This document shows, one piece after another, positions 16,910 through 26,774 of a stretch of DNA of 64,000 bases. Numbering within the stretch: position 1 is the first letter of the stretch; every line of letters begins with the position of its first letter. A program made the position numbers and the translations under genes. This DNA is from an uncultured Lachnospiraceae bacterium (GTDB lineage: Bacteria > Bacillota > Clostridia > Lachnospirales > Lachnospiraceae): assembly GCA_947589305.1 (NCBI GenBank), contig CANQAP010000002.1, forward strand, positions 186,001-250,000, written 5' to 3'. The notes beneath the pieces are model-generated. The model was not told where the DNA came from and searched no databases. It was given only the letters and a program-made list of their open reading frames with translations.

Positions 16910-18826
16910 ATGTCATTAGTATTCACGAATGATAACTGCGTGGGTTGTAACAAATGTATTAGTGCATGTAGTTGTTTGGGTGCGAATGTCCAAAGTGAAA
17001 AAGACGGTAAGAATCGAATCGAAGTAGACGGCGATAAGTGTATTGCATGTGGGGCATGTTTCGATGCCTGTAAACATAATGCCAGAGAATTCTGTGATGA
17101 TACAGAACGCTTTTTTGAAGACTTGGCAAAAGGCGAACGTATTACGCTTTTAGTTGCGCCGGCATTTAAAGCTAATTATCCACATGAATATGAAACGGTT
17201 TTAGGTGGCTTAAAACAGTTAGGCGTCAACCGGATCATCAGCATTTCGTTCGGCGCGGATATCACGACTTGGGGATATTTAAATTATATTACCAAGTACA
17301 ATTTTTTAGGCGGTATTTCACAGCCGTGTCCGGCTGTTGTGGGATACATTGAACGGTATCTGCCGGAGCTGATCCCGAAGCTGTTTCCGGTACAAAGTCC
17401 ATTGATGTGCGGTGCGATTTATGTGAAGAAGTATATGGGTATTCAGGATAAATTGGCATTTATCAGCCCATGTATTGCGAAAAAAATGGAAATCGATGAT
17501 CCGAACAATCACGGATATGTATCTTACAATGTAACGTTTGATCATCTGATGAAATATGTCAGATCTCATAATATATCCGGACCGGCATGCAGTGATGAGA
17601 TTGCATACGGTTTGGGTTCGGTTTACCCGATGCCGGGTGGATTGAAAGAAAATGTATATTGGTTTTGTGGAGAAAGTGCTTTGGTACGTCAGATGGAAGG
17701 CGAAAAGCACATGTATCATTACTTGGAAAACAATAAAGACCGGATAGTCAAAGGAACCACGCCGTATTTATTTGTGGATGCGTTGAACTGTGGAAGCGGT
17801 TGTCTGTACGGCACCGGAACAGAGCCGGAAAAGGGCAAGACAGAGGATACCTATTATGAAGTATTGCGTATTCGAGAAGCATCAAAATGTGAAAATAAGA
17901 AAGATGCGTGGGCGAGAGACTTAAAACCGGAAGAACGTCTCAAGTATTTCAATAAACAGTTTGAAAAATTAGATTTGAATGACTTTTTGAGAAAGTATAC
18001 GGATCGCTCTGCAAGCTGCATACATAGAAAACCGAATCGGGTAGAACTGGATGCCATTTTCAAAGATATGAAGAAGCTGACCGAGGAACAGCGCCATATC
18101 GATTGTTCTTGTTGCGGATATGAGAACTGTGAGGAAATGGCGATGGCAATCTTTAACGGCATCAATAATAAAACGAACTGTATCCATTATATCAAAGATT
18201 TAGCAGAGGAAGAAAAGCAGAAGATTTCTCAGTTGGTCGATGATATTGAACATCAGAAGAAAAATATTATCGATATGGTAAAAGAAATCGACTGTGACTT
18301 TGAACAGCTTAACACGGCGATCGAACAGATGGAGGAAGGTAACAACGCCAACTCAGAAGAAAGCAGCGGAATCTCGATGAAGGTTCAGGAAGTCACGGAC
18401 TTCTGTTATAACCTTGAGACTTCCTTAAAAGAGATAGACGGTCTCCTGAGCGAGCTGCAAAGCAACAATAATCAAGTCGTTTCCATTGCGGGCAAAACAA
18501 ACCTGCTGGCGCTGAATGCTTCTATTGAAGCTGCGAGAGCGGGGGAAGCAGGCAGAGGCTTTGCTGTGGTTGCCAGTGAGATCAATAATCTGGCAGGAAG
18601 CTCAAAGCGGACGGCTGAGAGCAGTAATAATAGCCAAAGAAAGATCGAAAAAGCACTTTCGGAGATTAATACAAAAGCATCCAATCTGTTGAAAGTTGTG
18701 GAAGATGTCTGTGAACGTACCAATAATCTGGCAGCGGCGGCGGAAGAGATAGCCGCGTCCTCTACCGATGTATCCCAGATCAGTAATTCCATTAAAGAAA
18801 AAATGGAAGGTTTGAGCATGGAATAA
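16910..18826 (+). CDS. [FeFe]-hydrogenase-like H-cluster domain fused to chemoreceptor signalling domain
   Basis: A 638 aa soluble protein. Two [4Fe-4S] ferredoxin motifs (Cys10-20 and Cys44-54) lead into an [FeFe]-hydrogenase-like domain, then a four-Cys iron-sulfur domain ([14 protein letters not shown], Cys399-424), a coiled coil and a methyl-accepting signalling tip ([19 protein letters not shown]). H-cluster ligands are present as Cys140 (SQPCP), Cys188 (ISPCIAKK), Cys294 and Cys298 (NCGSGC). The proton-relay Cys of the usual TSCCP is replaced by Pro139. It has no membrane segments. The likely role is sensing H2 or redox state and signalling to CheA, not bulk catalysis. The ATG at 16910 follows AAGGGGG. 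No che gene is nearby. Confidence 0.88.
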   Translation: MSLVFTNDNCVGCNKCISACSCLGANVQSEKDGKNRIEVDGDKCIACGACFDACKHNAREFCDDTERFFEDLAKGERITLLVAPAFKANYPHEYETVLGGLKQLGVNRIISISFGADITTWGYLNYITKYNFLGGISQPCPAVVGYIERYLPELIPKLFPVQSPLMCGAIYVKKYMGIQDKLAFISPCIAKKMEIDDPNNHGYVSYNVTFDHLMKYVRSHNISGPACSDEIAYGLGSVYPMPGGLKENVYWFCGESALVRQMEGEKHMYHYLENNKDRIVKGTTPYLFVDALNCGSGCLYGTGTEPEKGKTEDTYYEVLRIREASKCENKKDAWARDLKPEERLKYFNKQFEKLDLNDFLRKYTDRSASCIHRKPNRVELDAIFKDMKKLTEEQRHIDCSCCGYENCEEMAMAIFNGINNKTNCIHYIKDLAEEEKQKISQLVDDIEHQKKNIIDMVKEIDCDFEQLNTAIEQMEEGNNANSEESSGISMKVQEVTDFCYNLETSLKEIDGLLSELQSNNNQVVSIAGKTNLLALNASIEAARAGEAGRGFAVVASEINNLAGSSKRTAESSNNSQRKIEKALSEINTKASNLLKVVEDVCERTNNLAAAAEEIAASSTDVSQISNSIKEKMEGLSME

Positions 18827-18862
18827 AGGATGCGCAGGATCAAACTGAATAAATGAATGTGG

Positions 18863-18919
18863 TCGGCTGTTTTGATCTGCTCCGCCTATGGCGGTTTGCG
18901 GTGAAAAACAGCCGATTTG
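18863..18919 (+). terminator. branched hairpin, probable terminator
   Basis: TCGGCTGTTTT (18863-18873) pairs with AAAACAGCCGA (18905-18915), enclosing a second hairpin CCGCC-TAT-GGCGG (18882-18894). The T tract is short (TTTG). It lies between the hydrogenase-like receptor and the EAL gene. It does not match a c-di-GMP riboswitch core that I can recognise. Confidence 0.55.
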
Positions 18920-19031
18920 TAATATAAAAAGATATTGAAAAAAAGGTAAGGAAAAGATACAATATCTAATAGGAGTAAAAGTGGTATTTTTTGTAAAGCA
19001 TTCGGCGCCGGATCTGGAATGGGGTGAAAAA

Positions 19032-21263
19032 ATGAGACGGAATACATATACACAACTATGGCGACCAATTTTAGGTTTGGCTGTTGTTTTGGTGCTTTCT
19101 TTAGTATTCTATATGCAGAATTTAAATAATGGATTCAGTAAAGAAGTCCTCTCATCCCTTGAAGAAGTCTCTAATCAGGGTGCTATTTCCCTACAGACGG
19201 AAGTCTATGGCAAGATGAATCTGCTCGAGGATTTGGCTGCCGTACTGGATATTGATTTTGATGCCGGTGAGGCTGATATTGCGGCGGAAGTACAGGAAGT
19301 CCTGTTACCCGTTGCCGAAAATAACGGATTTGTCAGTATGGGAATCGTTTTACCGGACGGTACCACTTATATTACCAGCGGTCAAGTTTACCATTCGGAA
19401 CGGCAGCAGTTTTATGCTGACAGCATGGAAGGAGAGACAACGATTACCGGTAGGGTGGCAACGAATGAATCGGCTGATACATATGTGAATTTATATAGTA
19501 CGCCGATCATGGGTCAAGACGGTAACATCCAAGCGATCCTGATCGCAGCATATCGGACGGAAGATTTCCGGTCTACCATTGAAGTGAAGTCGTTTAACGG
19601 AGAAGGCTATTCTTATATGGTAACGAATACGGGAGACGTAGTAGTCGATTCCGAACAAAAGACCTCTTTCCAGAATATGACAAATGTTTATCTGTCTATG
19701 GAAAATGCGGATCCAAGTAACACCAGAAGCGTGGAGCAACTGCATCATTACATGGAACATCATGAGAGTGGCAGCCTGATTTTTCGCAATAAAGTGGATA
19801 AATATATGTATTGTATGCCAGTCGGGATTAATGATTGGTATTTGCTGACGGTAGTACCGGTCAGCATCATGGAACATCAGTTGAAGCGGATCATATGGAA
19901 TACCATCATTTTGATCGTGATTTTGCTTGCGGTTTTCCTGCTGCTGATTCGTTTTATTGTCCAACAGCAGAAAAAGCGGCAGGAAGAACTGATGACATTG
20001 GCATATGTAGATCCGATCACCGGTGGTCATACGTTTGCAAAATTTCAGCAGGTTTTTTCGGAGATTGTTCCAAATAACCCTTCTGTGAATTTTGCTCTGC
20101 TTTCTTTGGATTTAAGTCGGTTTAAAATGATCAATGACTTATATGGATATGACGAAGGCGACCGGATCATCCAGAACATGGAACGGATTTGGCATAAGTT
20201 GTTTCGGTCGCATGAGTGTTGTTCGCATCGAATGGCGGACCGATTTGTCGTGTTATTGACATATCAGGATCGGGAAGAATTAGAGCAACGTATGCAGAAG
20301 TATCGTAGAGAACTTCAGGAAACTGCAAACAACAGGTATAATTTGAACTTACGTGTGGGAGTCTATGAATTGGAAGATTCCCAAGAATCATTTTCAACGG
20401 CATTTAACCGTGCGATGATGGCTTTTGCAGGAGCTAAAAATGCCGGTACTCAGTTTTATGTGTTTTATGATTCCAGTATGGAAGAACGTTTGGTTTGGGA
20501 GAAATATGTAGAAGATTATTTCCCGTCCGCAATGAAGAATCATGAGTTTGTAGTCTATTATCAGGCAAAGATTGACGTGGAGACCGGCATCATATCGGGA
20601 GCGGAAGCCTTGGTACGCTGGGTGCGTCCGGACGGGACCATTATTCCGCCAAGCCGATTCATTCCGGTCTTGGAAAATAACGGTATGATTGCGGAATTGG
20701 ATCGTTATATGTTCCGTGAAGTGTGTCTGCGTCAGAACACATGGCTGCAGGAAGGGAAAAAGATTGTGCCGGTTTCTGTCAATCTTTCAAGAGTACAGTT
20801 AGCAGAGCAGAATTTTGTCAGCGCATATGAAAATATTTTGAAAGAGACCGGACTGCCGGCTGAATATATCGGATTGGAATTTACGGAAAGCGCCATGTTT
20901 GACAATGAAGATGTGCTGCGGGAGGCAGTCGACCGTTTACATGATTTGGGGATCAAGGTGCTGATAGATGATTTCGGAACGGGATATTCGTCGATGTTGA
21001 CATTGAAAGTCATTCCTGTGGATATCTTAAAAATGGATAAGAGTTTTATCGATAGCATTGGAGACGAACGAGGAAATAAGATGGTGGTTGGCGTCATTGA
21101 TCTGGCTTTATCATTGGGTATGAGCGTAACGGCGGAAGGAGTCGAAAATGATGAACAGTATCATTTCTTACGCCAGCACCGTTGCAGTGATATTCAGGGA
21201 TATTATTTTTCAAAACCGATACCGGCGAGCGATTACTGCAAGAAGTTCCTGATTTCCGCATGA
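19032..21263 (+). CDS. membrane c-di-GMP phosphodiesterase (Cache-GGDEF(degenerate)-EAL)
   Basis: A 743 aa protein. A first membrane helix (about 12-32), an extracellular Cache-like sensor (about 35-280), a second helix (about 290-312), then GGDEF and EAL domains. The GGDEF motif is degenerate (MADRF, 401-405), so cyclase activity is unlikely. EAL looks complete: Glu525 in GAEALVRW, Asn in VNLSRV, FTESAMFD, DDFGTGYSS, KMDKSFID, AEGVEN and QGYYFSKP. It should hydrolyse c-di-GMP in response to an external ligand. The start at 19032 has GGGGTG upstream and gives a proper basic N-terminus. Confidence 0.93.
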   Translation: MRRNTYTQLWRPILGLAVVLVLSLVFYMQNLNNGFSKEVLSSLEEVSNQGAISLQTEVYGKMNLLEDLAAVLDIDFDAGEADIAAEVQEVLLPVAENNGFVSMGIVLPDGTTYITSGQVYHSERQQFYADSMEGETTITGRVATNESADTYVNLYSTPIMGQDGNIQAILIAAYRTEDFRSTIEVKSFNGEGYSYMVTNTGDVVVDSEQKTSFQNMTNVYLSMENADPSNTRSVEQLHHYMEHHESGSLIFRNKVDKYMYCMPVGINDWYLLTVVPVSIMEHQLKRIIWNTIILIVILLAVFLLLIRFIVQQQKKRQEELMTLAYVDPITGGHTFAKFQQVFSEIVPNNPSVNFALLSLDLSRFKMINDLYGYDEGDRIIQNMERIWHKLFRSHECCSHRMADRFVVLLTYQDREELEQRMQKYRRELQETANNRYNLNLRVGVYELEDSQESFSTAFNRAMMAFAGAKNAGTQFYVFYDSSMEERLVWEKYVEDYFPSAMKNHEFVVYYQAKIDVETGIISGAEALVRWVRPDGTIIPPSRFIPVLENNGMIAELDRYMFREVCLRQNTWLQEGKKIVPVSVNLSRVQLAEQNFVSAYENILKETGLPAEYIGLEFTESAMFDNEDVLREAVDRLHDLGIKVLIDDFGTGYSSMLTLKVIPVDILKMDKSFIDSIGDERGNKMVVGVIDLALSLGMSVTAEGVENDEQYHFLRQHRCSDIQGYYFSKPIPASDYCKKFLISA

Positions 21264-21338
21264 CATAAAACAGTGGAAATGCTGAGATAGCTGTGCTATA
21301 GTAGAGCAATATGAGACTGAATGTACTAGGAGGCTGTT

Positions 21339-22934
21339 ATGGCAGAGGATTATCAAAGGGAAATCGAACGCAGACGAACATTTGCAATTATTTCGCATCC
21401 GGATGCGGGAAAAACGACGTTGACGGAAAAACTGTTGTTGTATGGAGGAGCAATCAATACTGCCGGTTCCGTAAAAGGAAAAGCCAATGCAAAATATGCC
21501 GTTTCGGACTGGATGGGTATTGAAAAGGAAAGAGGTATCTCCGTTACTTCTTCCGTGTTACAATTTGATTATGACGGTTACTGCATCAATATTCTGGATA
21601 CTCCCGGGCATCAGGATTTTTCAGAGGATACCTATCGTACGCTGATGGCTGCCGACTCGGCGGTCATGGTGATCGATGCTTCAAAAGGCGTGGAAGCGCA
21701 GACCATAAAGCTTTTTAAAGTCTGTGTCATGCGGCATATTCCCATTTTTACATTTATTAATAAGATGGATCTGGAAGCTAAAGATTCGTTTGAACTATTA
21801 GATGAAATTGAAACGGTGTTAGGGATACGTACCTGTCCGATCAACTGGCCGATCGGCGCAGGAAAGCGTTTTAAAGGCGTATATAATAGAGACAAGAAAC
21901 AAGTGTCCATGTTTCAGGCTGTTTCGGTTGGAGGTTCGAAATCGGCGGCGGAGACGGATTACGAGTTATCGGATCCCCGATTAAAGGAAGAGATCGGAGA
22001 GGAATTATATCTGCAATTGACGGAAGAAATCGAATTATTAGATGGCGCCAGTGATGCATTTGATCAGGAACTGGTAAATCGGGGAGAATTATCGCCGGTC
22101 TTTTTTGGTTCGGCGCTGACGACCTTTGGCGTACAGACGTTTCTCGAGAATTTCTTAAACATGACGCTGCCGCCGCTTCCAAGAAATTCAAGTGAAGGTC
22201 CGATCCAGCCGGTGTCTGCATCCTTTTCCGGCTTTATTTTCAAAATACAGGCAAATATGAATAAAGCCCATCATGACCGGATTGCATTTATGCGTATCTG
22301 TTCCGGTAAATTTGAGGCGGACAAAGAAGTGTATCATGTGCAAAGCGGAAGGAAAATGCGATTGTCTCAACCGCAGCAGATTATGGCACAGGATCGTAAA
22401 GTTATTGACGAGGCGTATGCGGGCGATGTCATCGGTATTTTTGATCCCGGGCTTTTTTCCATAGGAGATACTTTGTGTGCGATCGGGCAGAAATTCACAT
22501 ATGAGGGGATCCCGACATTTGCTCCGGAACATTTTTGTCGGTTAGTATCCTTAGATTCCATGAAACGGAAACAGTTTATAAAAGGCGTAACACAACTCGC
22601 CCAAGAGGGCGCCATTCAGATATTTAAGGACTATACGTTGGATTTGTCGGAAATTATTGTCGGAGTAGTTGGCGTTTTGCAGTTTGATGTGTTAAAATAT
22701 CGCTTGGAAAGTGAATATAATTGTGAAGTGCGATTGGAGCCTTTGCCGTATAATTATATTCGATGGGTCAAAAATCCGGCAGTGGATTTGAATCGATTGA
22801 AACGGGTGAATGATTGTAAAAAAGTAAAAGATATGAAAGATAATCCGTTGCTCTTATTTGCCAATGAATGGTCGATCCGTCTTGTCTTGGAAAATAATGA
22901 GGGCTTGGAATTAGAAGAATTTAAGAAAAATTAG
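21339..22934 (+). CDS. prfC: peptide chain release factor 3
   Basis: A 531 aa translational GTPase. SHPDAGKTTLTEK is the G1 loop, GIEKERGIS the switch I segment, DTPGHQDFSEDTYR the G3 region and FINKMDLEAKD the G4 motif; the KGVYNR and FIFKIQANMNKAHHDR segments and length fit RF3 rather than EF-G. RF3 removes RF1/RF2 from the ribosome after termination. AGGAGG lies upstream of the ATG, and TATAGT preceded by TG (21297-21302) may be an extended -10. Confidence 0.97.
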   Translation: MAEDYQREIERRRTFAIISHPDAGKTTLTEKLLLYGGAINTAGSVKGKANAKYAVSDWMGIEKERGISVTSSVLQFDYDGYCINILDTPGHQDFSEDTYRTLMAADSAVMVIDASKGVEAQTIKLFKVCVMRHIPIFTFINKMDLEAKDSFELLDEIETVLGIRTCPINWPIGAGKRFKGVYNRDKKQVSMFQAVSVGGSKSAAETDYELSDPRLKEEIGEELYLQLTEEIELLDGASDAFDQELVNRGELSPVFFGSALTTFGVQTFLENFLNMTLPPLPRNSSEGPIQPVSASFSGFIFKIQANMNKAHHDRIAFMRICSGKFEADKEVYHVQSGRKMRLSQPQQIMAQDRKVIDEAYAGDVIGIFDPGLFSIGDTLCAIGQKFTYEGIPTFAPEHFCRLVSLDSMKRKQFIKGVTQLAQEGAIQIFKDYTLDLSEIIVGVVGVLQFDVLKYRLESEYNCEVRLEPLPYNYIRWVKNPAVDLNRLKRVNDCKKVKDMKDNPLLLFANEWSIRLVLENNEGLELEEFKKN

Positions 22935-22963
22935 CAGTTGACAATATGGAAAGGAGCATGTGC

Positions 22964-23446
22964 ATGGATATGATGAGCATTGATTTAACCGGAACGGTCC
23001 CTGTGGTATCATCAGGCGTGTGGGTATTGATCTGGCTGGCTTTGGTTATTCTATTTGTGATCATCGAACTCTTCAGCTTGGGGCTGACAAGTGTTTGGTT
23101 TGCAGCGGGTGCGCTGGCATCGGCATTGACAGCTTTAGCGGGCGGTCCGTTGTGGCTTCAGGTAGTGATTTTTATTGTGGTTTCCGCAGCGCTGCTGGCG
23201 ACCACCAGAAGTTTTGCGAAACGGCATTTGGACAATAAAATCGTCAAAACAAATGTCGAGGGATTGATCGGTCAGACTTCCGTAGTGATCGAAACGATTG
23301 ATAATGCTGCCGCTACCGGTAAAATTAAGATTGGGGATGTAGAGTGGACGGCAAGAGCATGCAATCACGACCAAGTGATCGATAAAGACAGTACAGTAGT
23401 GATTCGAGAGATCCAAGGCGTTAAGTGTATGGTGGAACCGTTATAA
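22964..23446 (+). CDS. NfeD-like membrane protein
   Basis: A 160 aa short-form NfeD protein: two or three membrane helices in the first 85 residues (VLIWLALVILFVIIELFSLG, then AALLATTRSF) and a C-terminal OB-fold (GLIGQTSVVIETI, GKIKIGDVEWTARA). The ATG at 22964 is chosen because AAAGGAG at 22949 lies 8 bases upstream. NfeD proteins partner SPFH/stomatin proteins, and one follows 63 bases later, so the pair probably organises a membrane microdomain. It lacks the serine-protease domain of the long form. Confidence 0.9.
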   Translation: MDMMSIDLTGTVPVVSSGVWVLIWLALVILFVIIELFSLGLTSVWFAAGALASALTALAGGPLWLQVVIFIVVSAALLATTRSFAKRHLDNKIVKTNVEGLIGQTSVVIETIDNAAATGKIKIGDVEWTARACNHDQVIDKDSTVVIREIQGVKCMVEPL

Positions 23447-23509
23447 AAAGATGAAACATTTGCGGTATGACCGTATCAAGCTCAGTTTTAGAAATGGAGG
23501 TATTAGAAA

Positions 23510-24481
23510 ATGATAGGAATTGCAACGTATGTCTCAAGAGGGACGGGAATGTTGGGCGGAATTGTCGGATTGGGATGTTTGGCAATCTTGATTTTGGTTT
23601 TGGTAGCCATAGCCTGTATTAAGATCGTACCACAGGCAAATGCGTATGTAGTAGAGCGTTTAGGAACATACCAAGCTACTTGGTCTGTAGGATTCCATAT
23701 GAAATGGCCTTTGATCGATAAGGTGGCAAGGAGAGTGACGTTAAAGGAACAGGTCGTGGATTTTGCACCACAGCCGGTCATTACCAAGGATAATGTTACT
23801 ATGCGGATCGATACGGTTGTGTTTTTCCAAATTACGGATCCGAAATTGTTTTGTTATGGAGTGGAAAATCCGATCATGGCGATCGAAAATCTTACGGCTA
23901 CAACATTGCGAAATATTATCGGCGACTTAGAACTGGATCAGACGCTGACATCCAGAGAAACAATCAATGTTAAAATGCGGGCAACATTGGATGAAGCGAC
24001 AGATCCGTGGGGAATCAAAGTCAATCGTGTAGAGTTAAAAAACATCATTCCTCCGGCAGCCATTCAGGACGCCATGGAAAAACAGATGAAAGCGGAACGG
24101 GAACGTCGGGAACAAATCCTGATCGCAGAAGGTGAAAAGAAATCTGCGATCCTGCGTGCAGAAGGTCAGAAAGAATCCTTGATCCTTCAGGCTGAAGCAG
24201 ATAAGCAGGCGGCGATCCTGCGTGCAGAAGCAAAGAAAGAAGCTACGATCCGGGAAGCGGAAGGTCAGGCGGAAGCGATCGAAGCGATCCAAAAAGCAAA
24301 TGCAGCAGGTTTACAATACCTCAATGAGGCGGCTCCGACGGATGCCGTCATTCAGATCAAGAGTTTGGAAGCATTTGCGAAAGCGGCAGACGGTCAGGCT
24401 ACCAAGATTATCATTCCATCGGAAATCCAAGGCATTGCCGGATTAGCAAAATCCGTTGTGGAAATAGCCGCTAATAAATAA
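23510..24481 (+). CDS. SPFH/band 7 (stomatin-like, QmcA-type) protein
   Basis: A 323 aa protein with one N-terminal membrane helix (about 12-36), then an SPFH domain (IVPQANAYVVERLGTYQ, GFHMKWPLIDKVARRV) and a long Ala/Glu/Lys coiled coil (about 180-275) built of imperfect AEGQKE/AEADKQ repeats. Such proteins oligomerise into large membrane cages or rafts, often with NfeD and membrane proteases. The upstream NfeD gene supports this. AATGGAGG precedes the ATG. A hairpin terminator follows at 24499-24536. Confidence 0.95.
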   Translation: MIGIATYVSRGTGMLGGIVGLGCLAILILVLVAIACIKIVPQANAYVVERLGTYQATWSVGFHMKWPLIDKVARRVTLKEQVVDFAPQPVITKDNVTMRIDTVVFFQITDPKLFCYGVENPIMAIENLTATTLRNIIGDLELDQTLTSRETINVKMRATLDEATDPWGIKVNRVELKNIIPPAAIQDAMEKQMKAERERREQILIAEGEKKSAILRAEGQKESLILQAEADKQAAILRAEAKKEATIREAEGQAEAIEAIQKANAAGLQYLNEAAPTDAVIQIKSLEAFAKAADGQATKIIIPSEIQGIAGLAKSVVEIAANK

Positions 24482-24498
24482 AAAAGATAAAGATGACC

Positions 24499-24536
24499 AA
24501 AGCGGGACCGTGTATTGCGTGAGTCCCGCTTTACTT
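24499..24536 (+). terminator. terminator of the nfeD-SPFH unit
   Basis: AAAGCGGGAC (24499-24508) pairs with GTCCCGCTTT (24523-24532) over 10 bp; a short T-rich tail follows. Confidence 0.75.
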
Positions 24537-24593
24537 TCGTCCGTGTTCGTGGTAAAATATGACATCAAAAGAAGGAACGAGGAGAGAAGATAC

Positions 24594-26159
24594 ATGAATA
24601 CGATTAATTTTTGCATCATTGCGACCATAGTGATCTATCTGTTGGCAATGCTTGCGATCGGATTTATATTCAGTAAGAAAAACAGTAACAGTGAAGATTT
24701 TTATTTAGGTGGTCGTAAGATGGGACCTCTGGTAACGGCAATGAGTGCCGAAGCCAGTGATATGTCAAGCTGGCTCCTCATGGGATTACCGGGATTGGCA
24801 TACCTGACCGGAATCTGCGATCCGGGCTGGACGGCGATCGGCTTGGGGATTGGAACATGGTTGAACTGGTTCTTTGTTGCAAGAAAAATCCGACGCTATT
24901 CGGCGAATATTCATGCCTTTACCGTGCCGGAATTTTATTCAAAGCGTTATCATGACGACAAAAACCTGCTGAATTTTATTGCGGCATTGGTGATCATTGT
25001 ATTCTTTATTCCATATACCGCTTCCGGGTTTGCCGCCTGCGGGAAATTATTTAACAGTTTATTCGGCGTAGATTACATGACTGCCATGCTGGTATCGGCA
25101 TTGGTGATTGTAGGCTATACGATCATGGGAGGATTTCGCGCGGTTTCGACTACGGATCTGATTCAGAGTTGCGTGATGACCATCGCTTTGATCGTAGTGG
25201 TATGCTTTGGCGTATCAAAAGCCGGCGGTTTGGAAGCAGTCATGGACAATGCCCGTTCCTTATCCGGTTATCTTTCCATGAATGCCACTTATAATCCGGA
25301 AACCGGTATGGCGGAACCGTATGGTGTTTTGACATCGATTTCCATGTTGGCATGGGGATTAGGATATTTCGGAATGCCACACATTTTGTTGCGTTTTATG
25401 GCGATTGAAAACGAAAAGAAGCTGGTGCTGTCCCGCAGGATTGCTTCGGTTTGGGTAGTCATTGCGATGTCGGTGGCAGTCTTTATCGGTATCGTCGGTT
25501 TGGGTATGACCAAAGCCGGTGAATTGGAACTGTTGGAAGGCGTAGCGAGTGAAACGGTGATTGTGCGAATCGCCGGACTGATCAGTCAGCATGGTATTTT
25601 TCCTGCGATTATTGCCGGTTTGATTTTGGCAGGTATTTTGGCAGCAACAATGTCTACGGCAGACAGCCAGATGCTCGCGGCAGCGTCCAGTGTATCTCAG
25701 AATATCGTGCAGGATTTCCTGCATGTGAAAATGTCTGAAAAAACCGGTTTGTTGGTTGCGAGAATTACTATCGTGATCATTAGTTTGATCGGCGTCTTTT
25801 TGGCAAAGAATCCGGATTCCAGTGTATTTGGTATTGTTTCTTTTGCTTGGGCTGGTTTTGGAGGCGCGTTCGGAGCAGTGACCTTATGCGCATTGTTTTG
25901 GAAACGCAGTAATCGTTATGGGGCATTAGCTGGTATGATCAGTGGCGGAGTGACCGTATTCGTATGGAAATTTTTGCTCAGTCCACTGGGCGGCGTTTGG
26001 AAGATATACGAACTTCTGCCGGCGTTTTTAGTATCTCTGATCTTTAACATTGTTGTCAGCCTGTTGACAAAAGCGCCGGATGAGACGATTTTGGAAGAAT
26101 TTGAAGCGGCAAAACAGGCAAACATAGAGTCAAAACCAAAAAAGGCGGGAACGGTATGA
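24594..26159 (+). CDS. putP: sodium/proline symporter
   Basis: A 521 aa sodium:solute symporter with about 13 membrane helices. GFIFSKKNSNSEDFYLGGRK and MSAEASDMSSWLLMGLPG are hallmark PutP segments, and AATMSTADSQMLAAASS holds the Ser/Thr residues of the second Na+ site. It imports L-proline with Na+. The ATG at 24594 follows AAGGAACGAGGAG; the longer reading from 24510 overlaps the upstream terminator and is rejected. Its stop overlaps the start of the next gene by 4 bases (ATGA). Confidence 0.95.
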   Translation: MNTINFCIIATIVIYLLAMLAIGFIFSKKNSNSEDFYLGGRKMGPLVTAMSAEASDMSSWLLMGLPGLAYLTGICDPGWTAIGLGIGTWLNWFFVARKIRRYSANIHAFTVPEFYSKRYHDDKNLLNFIAALVIIVFFIPYTASGFAACGKLFNSLFGVDYMTAMLVSALVIVGYTIMGGFRAVSTTDLIQSCVMTIALIVVVCFGVSKAGGLEAVMDNARSLSGYLSMNATYNPETGMAEPYGVLTSISMLAWGLGYFGMPHILLRFMAIENEKKLVLSRRIASVWVVIAMSVAVFIGIVGLGMTKAGELELLEGVASETVIVRIAGLISQHGIFPAIIAGLILAGILAATMSTADSQMLAAASSVSQNIVQDFLHVKMSEKTGLLVARITIVIISLIGVFLAKNPDSSVFGIVSFAWAGFGGAFGAVTLCALFWKRSNRYGALAGMISGGVTVFVWKFLLSPLGGVWKIYELLPAFLVSLIFNIVVSLLTKAPDETILEEFEAAKQANIESKPKKAGTV

Positions 26160-26518
26160 CGTATCAGGAATGTTTTGAGAACATAAAATCACTGATTCAG
26201 GATGCGGATGTGAGTGATATAAAAGAACATCTGGCATTTCAGTTTCATATTACGGGCGAAGGAGAAGGTGTCTTTTATGTAGAAGTAAAAGACGGAGAAC
26301 TGCATGTGGAACCGTATGATTACAAAGATCGGGACGCCGTCTTTATTTGTAAGGCAGAGACCTTAGAAAAAATCGCATCCGGAAAGCTGGATCCGGTAGC
26401 GGCGTTTACGCTGCAGCAGTTAAAGATCGAGGGAAGTATTGAAAAAGCTTTGAAATTAAAAGAGATCCTTTCCGGAATCAAGGCAAAGAAAAAGACAACC
26501 AAACGAATAAAAAAGTAA
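26156..26518 (+). CDS. SCP2 sterol-binding domain protein
   Basis: A 120 aa single SCP-2/SBP_sterol-binding fold: FQFHITGEGEGVFYVEVKDGELHVEP, then the ADAVF-like DAVFICKAETLEKIASGKLDPVAAFTLQQLKIEGSIEKALKLKEIL. Stand-alone SCP2 proteins in Clostridia probably bind a lipid or acyl ligand; the function is unknown. Its start overlaps the putP stop, so translation is coupled, which is odd for a proline transporter partner. The C-terminus is lysine-rich. Confidence 0.88.
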   Translation: MTYQECFENIKSLIQDADVSDIKEHLAFQFHITGEGEGVFYVEVKDGELHVEPYDYKDRDAVFICKAETLEKIASGKLDPVAAFTLQQLKIEGSIEKALKLKEILSGIKAKKKTTKRIKK

Positions 26519-26774
26519 TAATCAAAAAAATAATGTGAAAAGACCGTTGCATTCCCCTACATTATGCAGAGGATGTAGCGGTTTGCTGTTTTAAAGGGAT
26601 TTCGACATGTTTTGTAAAGAAGTCGTTTTTTAGGTTTATTCAAAGGACGATGGCGACATTTGTCTTGCAGTTAGGGGTATACTTTTTTCGAAATTTGAAT
26701 AAATATTATAGTACACGATACGAATTGATTTACAGAACTTTGGGAGAAAGTCATGTAAAGGAAGGAGAAAAAGT
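26519..26774 (+). other. 256-base non-coding gap before the SSB-like gene
   Basis: No open frame of note. CTACAT and ATGTAG (around 26559 and 26575) can form a small hairpin, TCGAC and GTCG followed by TTTTTT (around 26617) could be a weak terminator, and TATAGT at 26707-26712 is a possible -10. Nothing matches a known riboswitch core. Confidence 0.4.

Noticed and set aside
16910-18826. Catalytic hydrogenase
   Set aside because: The proton-relay Cys is Pro and the protein ends in a chemoreceptor tip, so sensing is the better reading.
18863-18919. c-di-GMP riboswitch upstream of the EAL gene
   Set aside because: No GEMM core sequence is visible; a branched terminator-like hairpin explains the structure.
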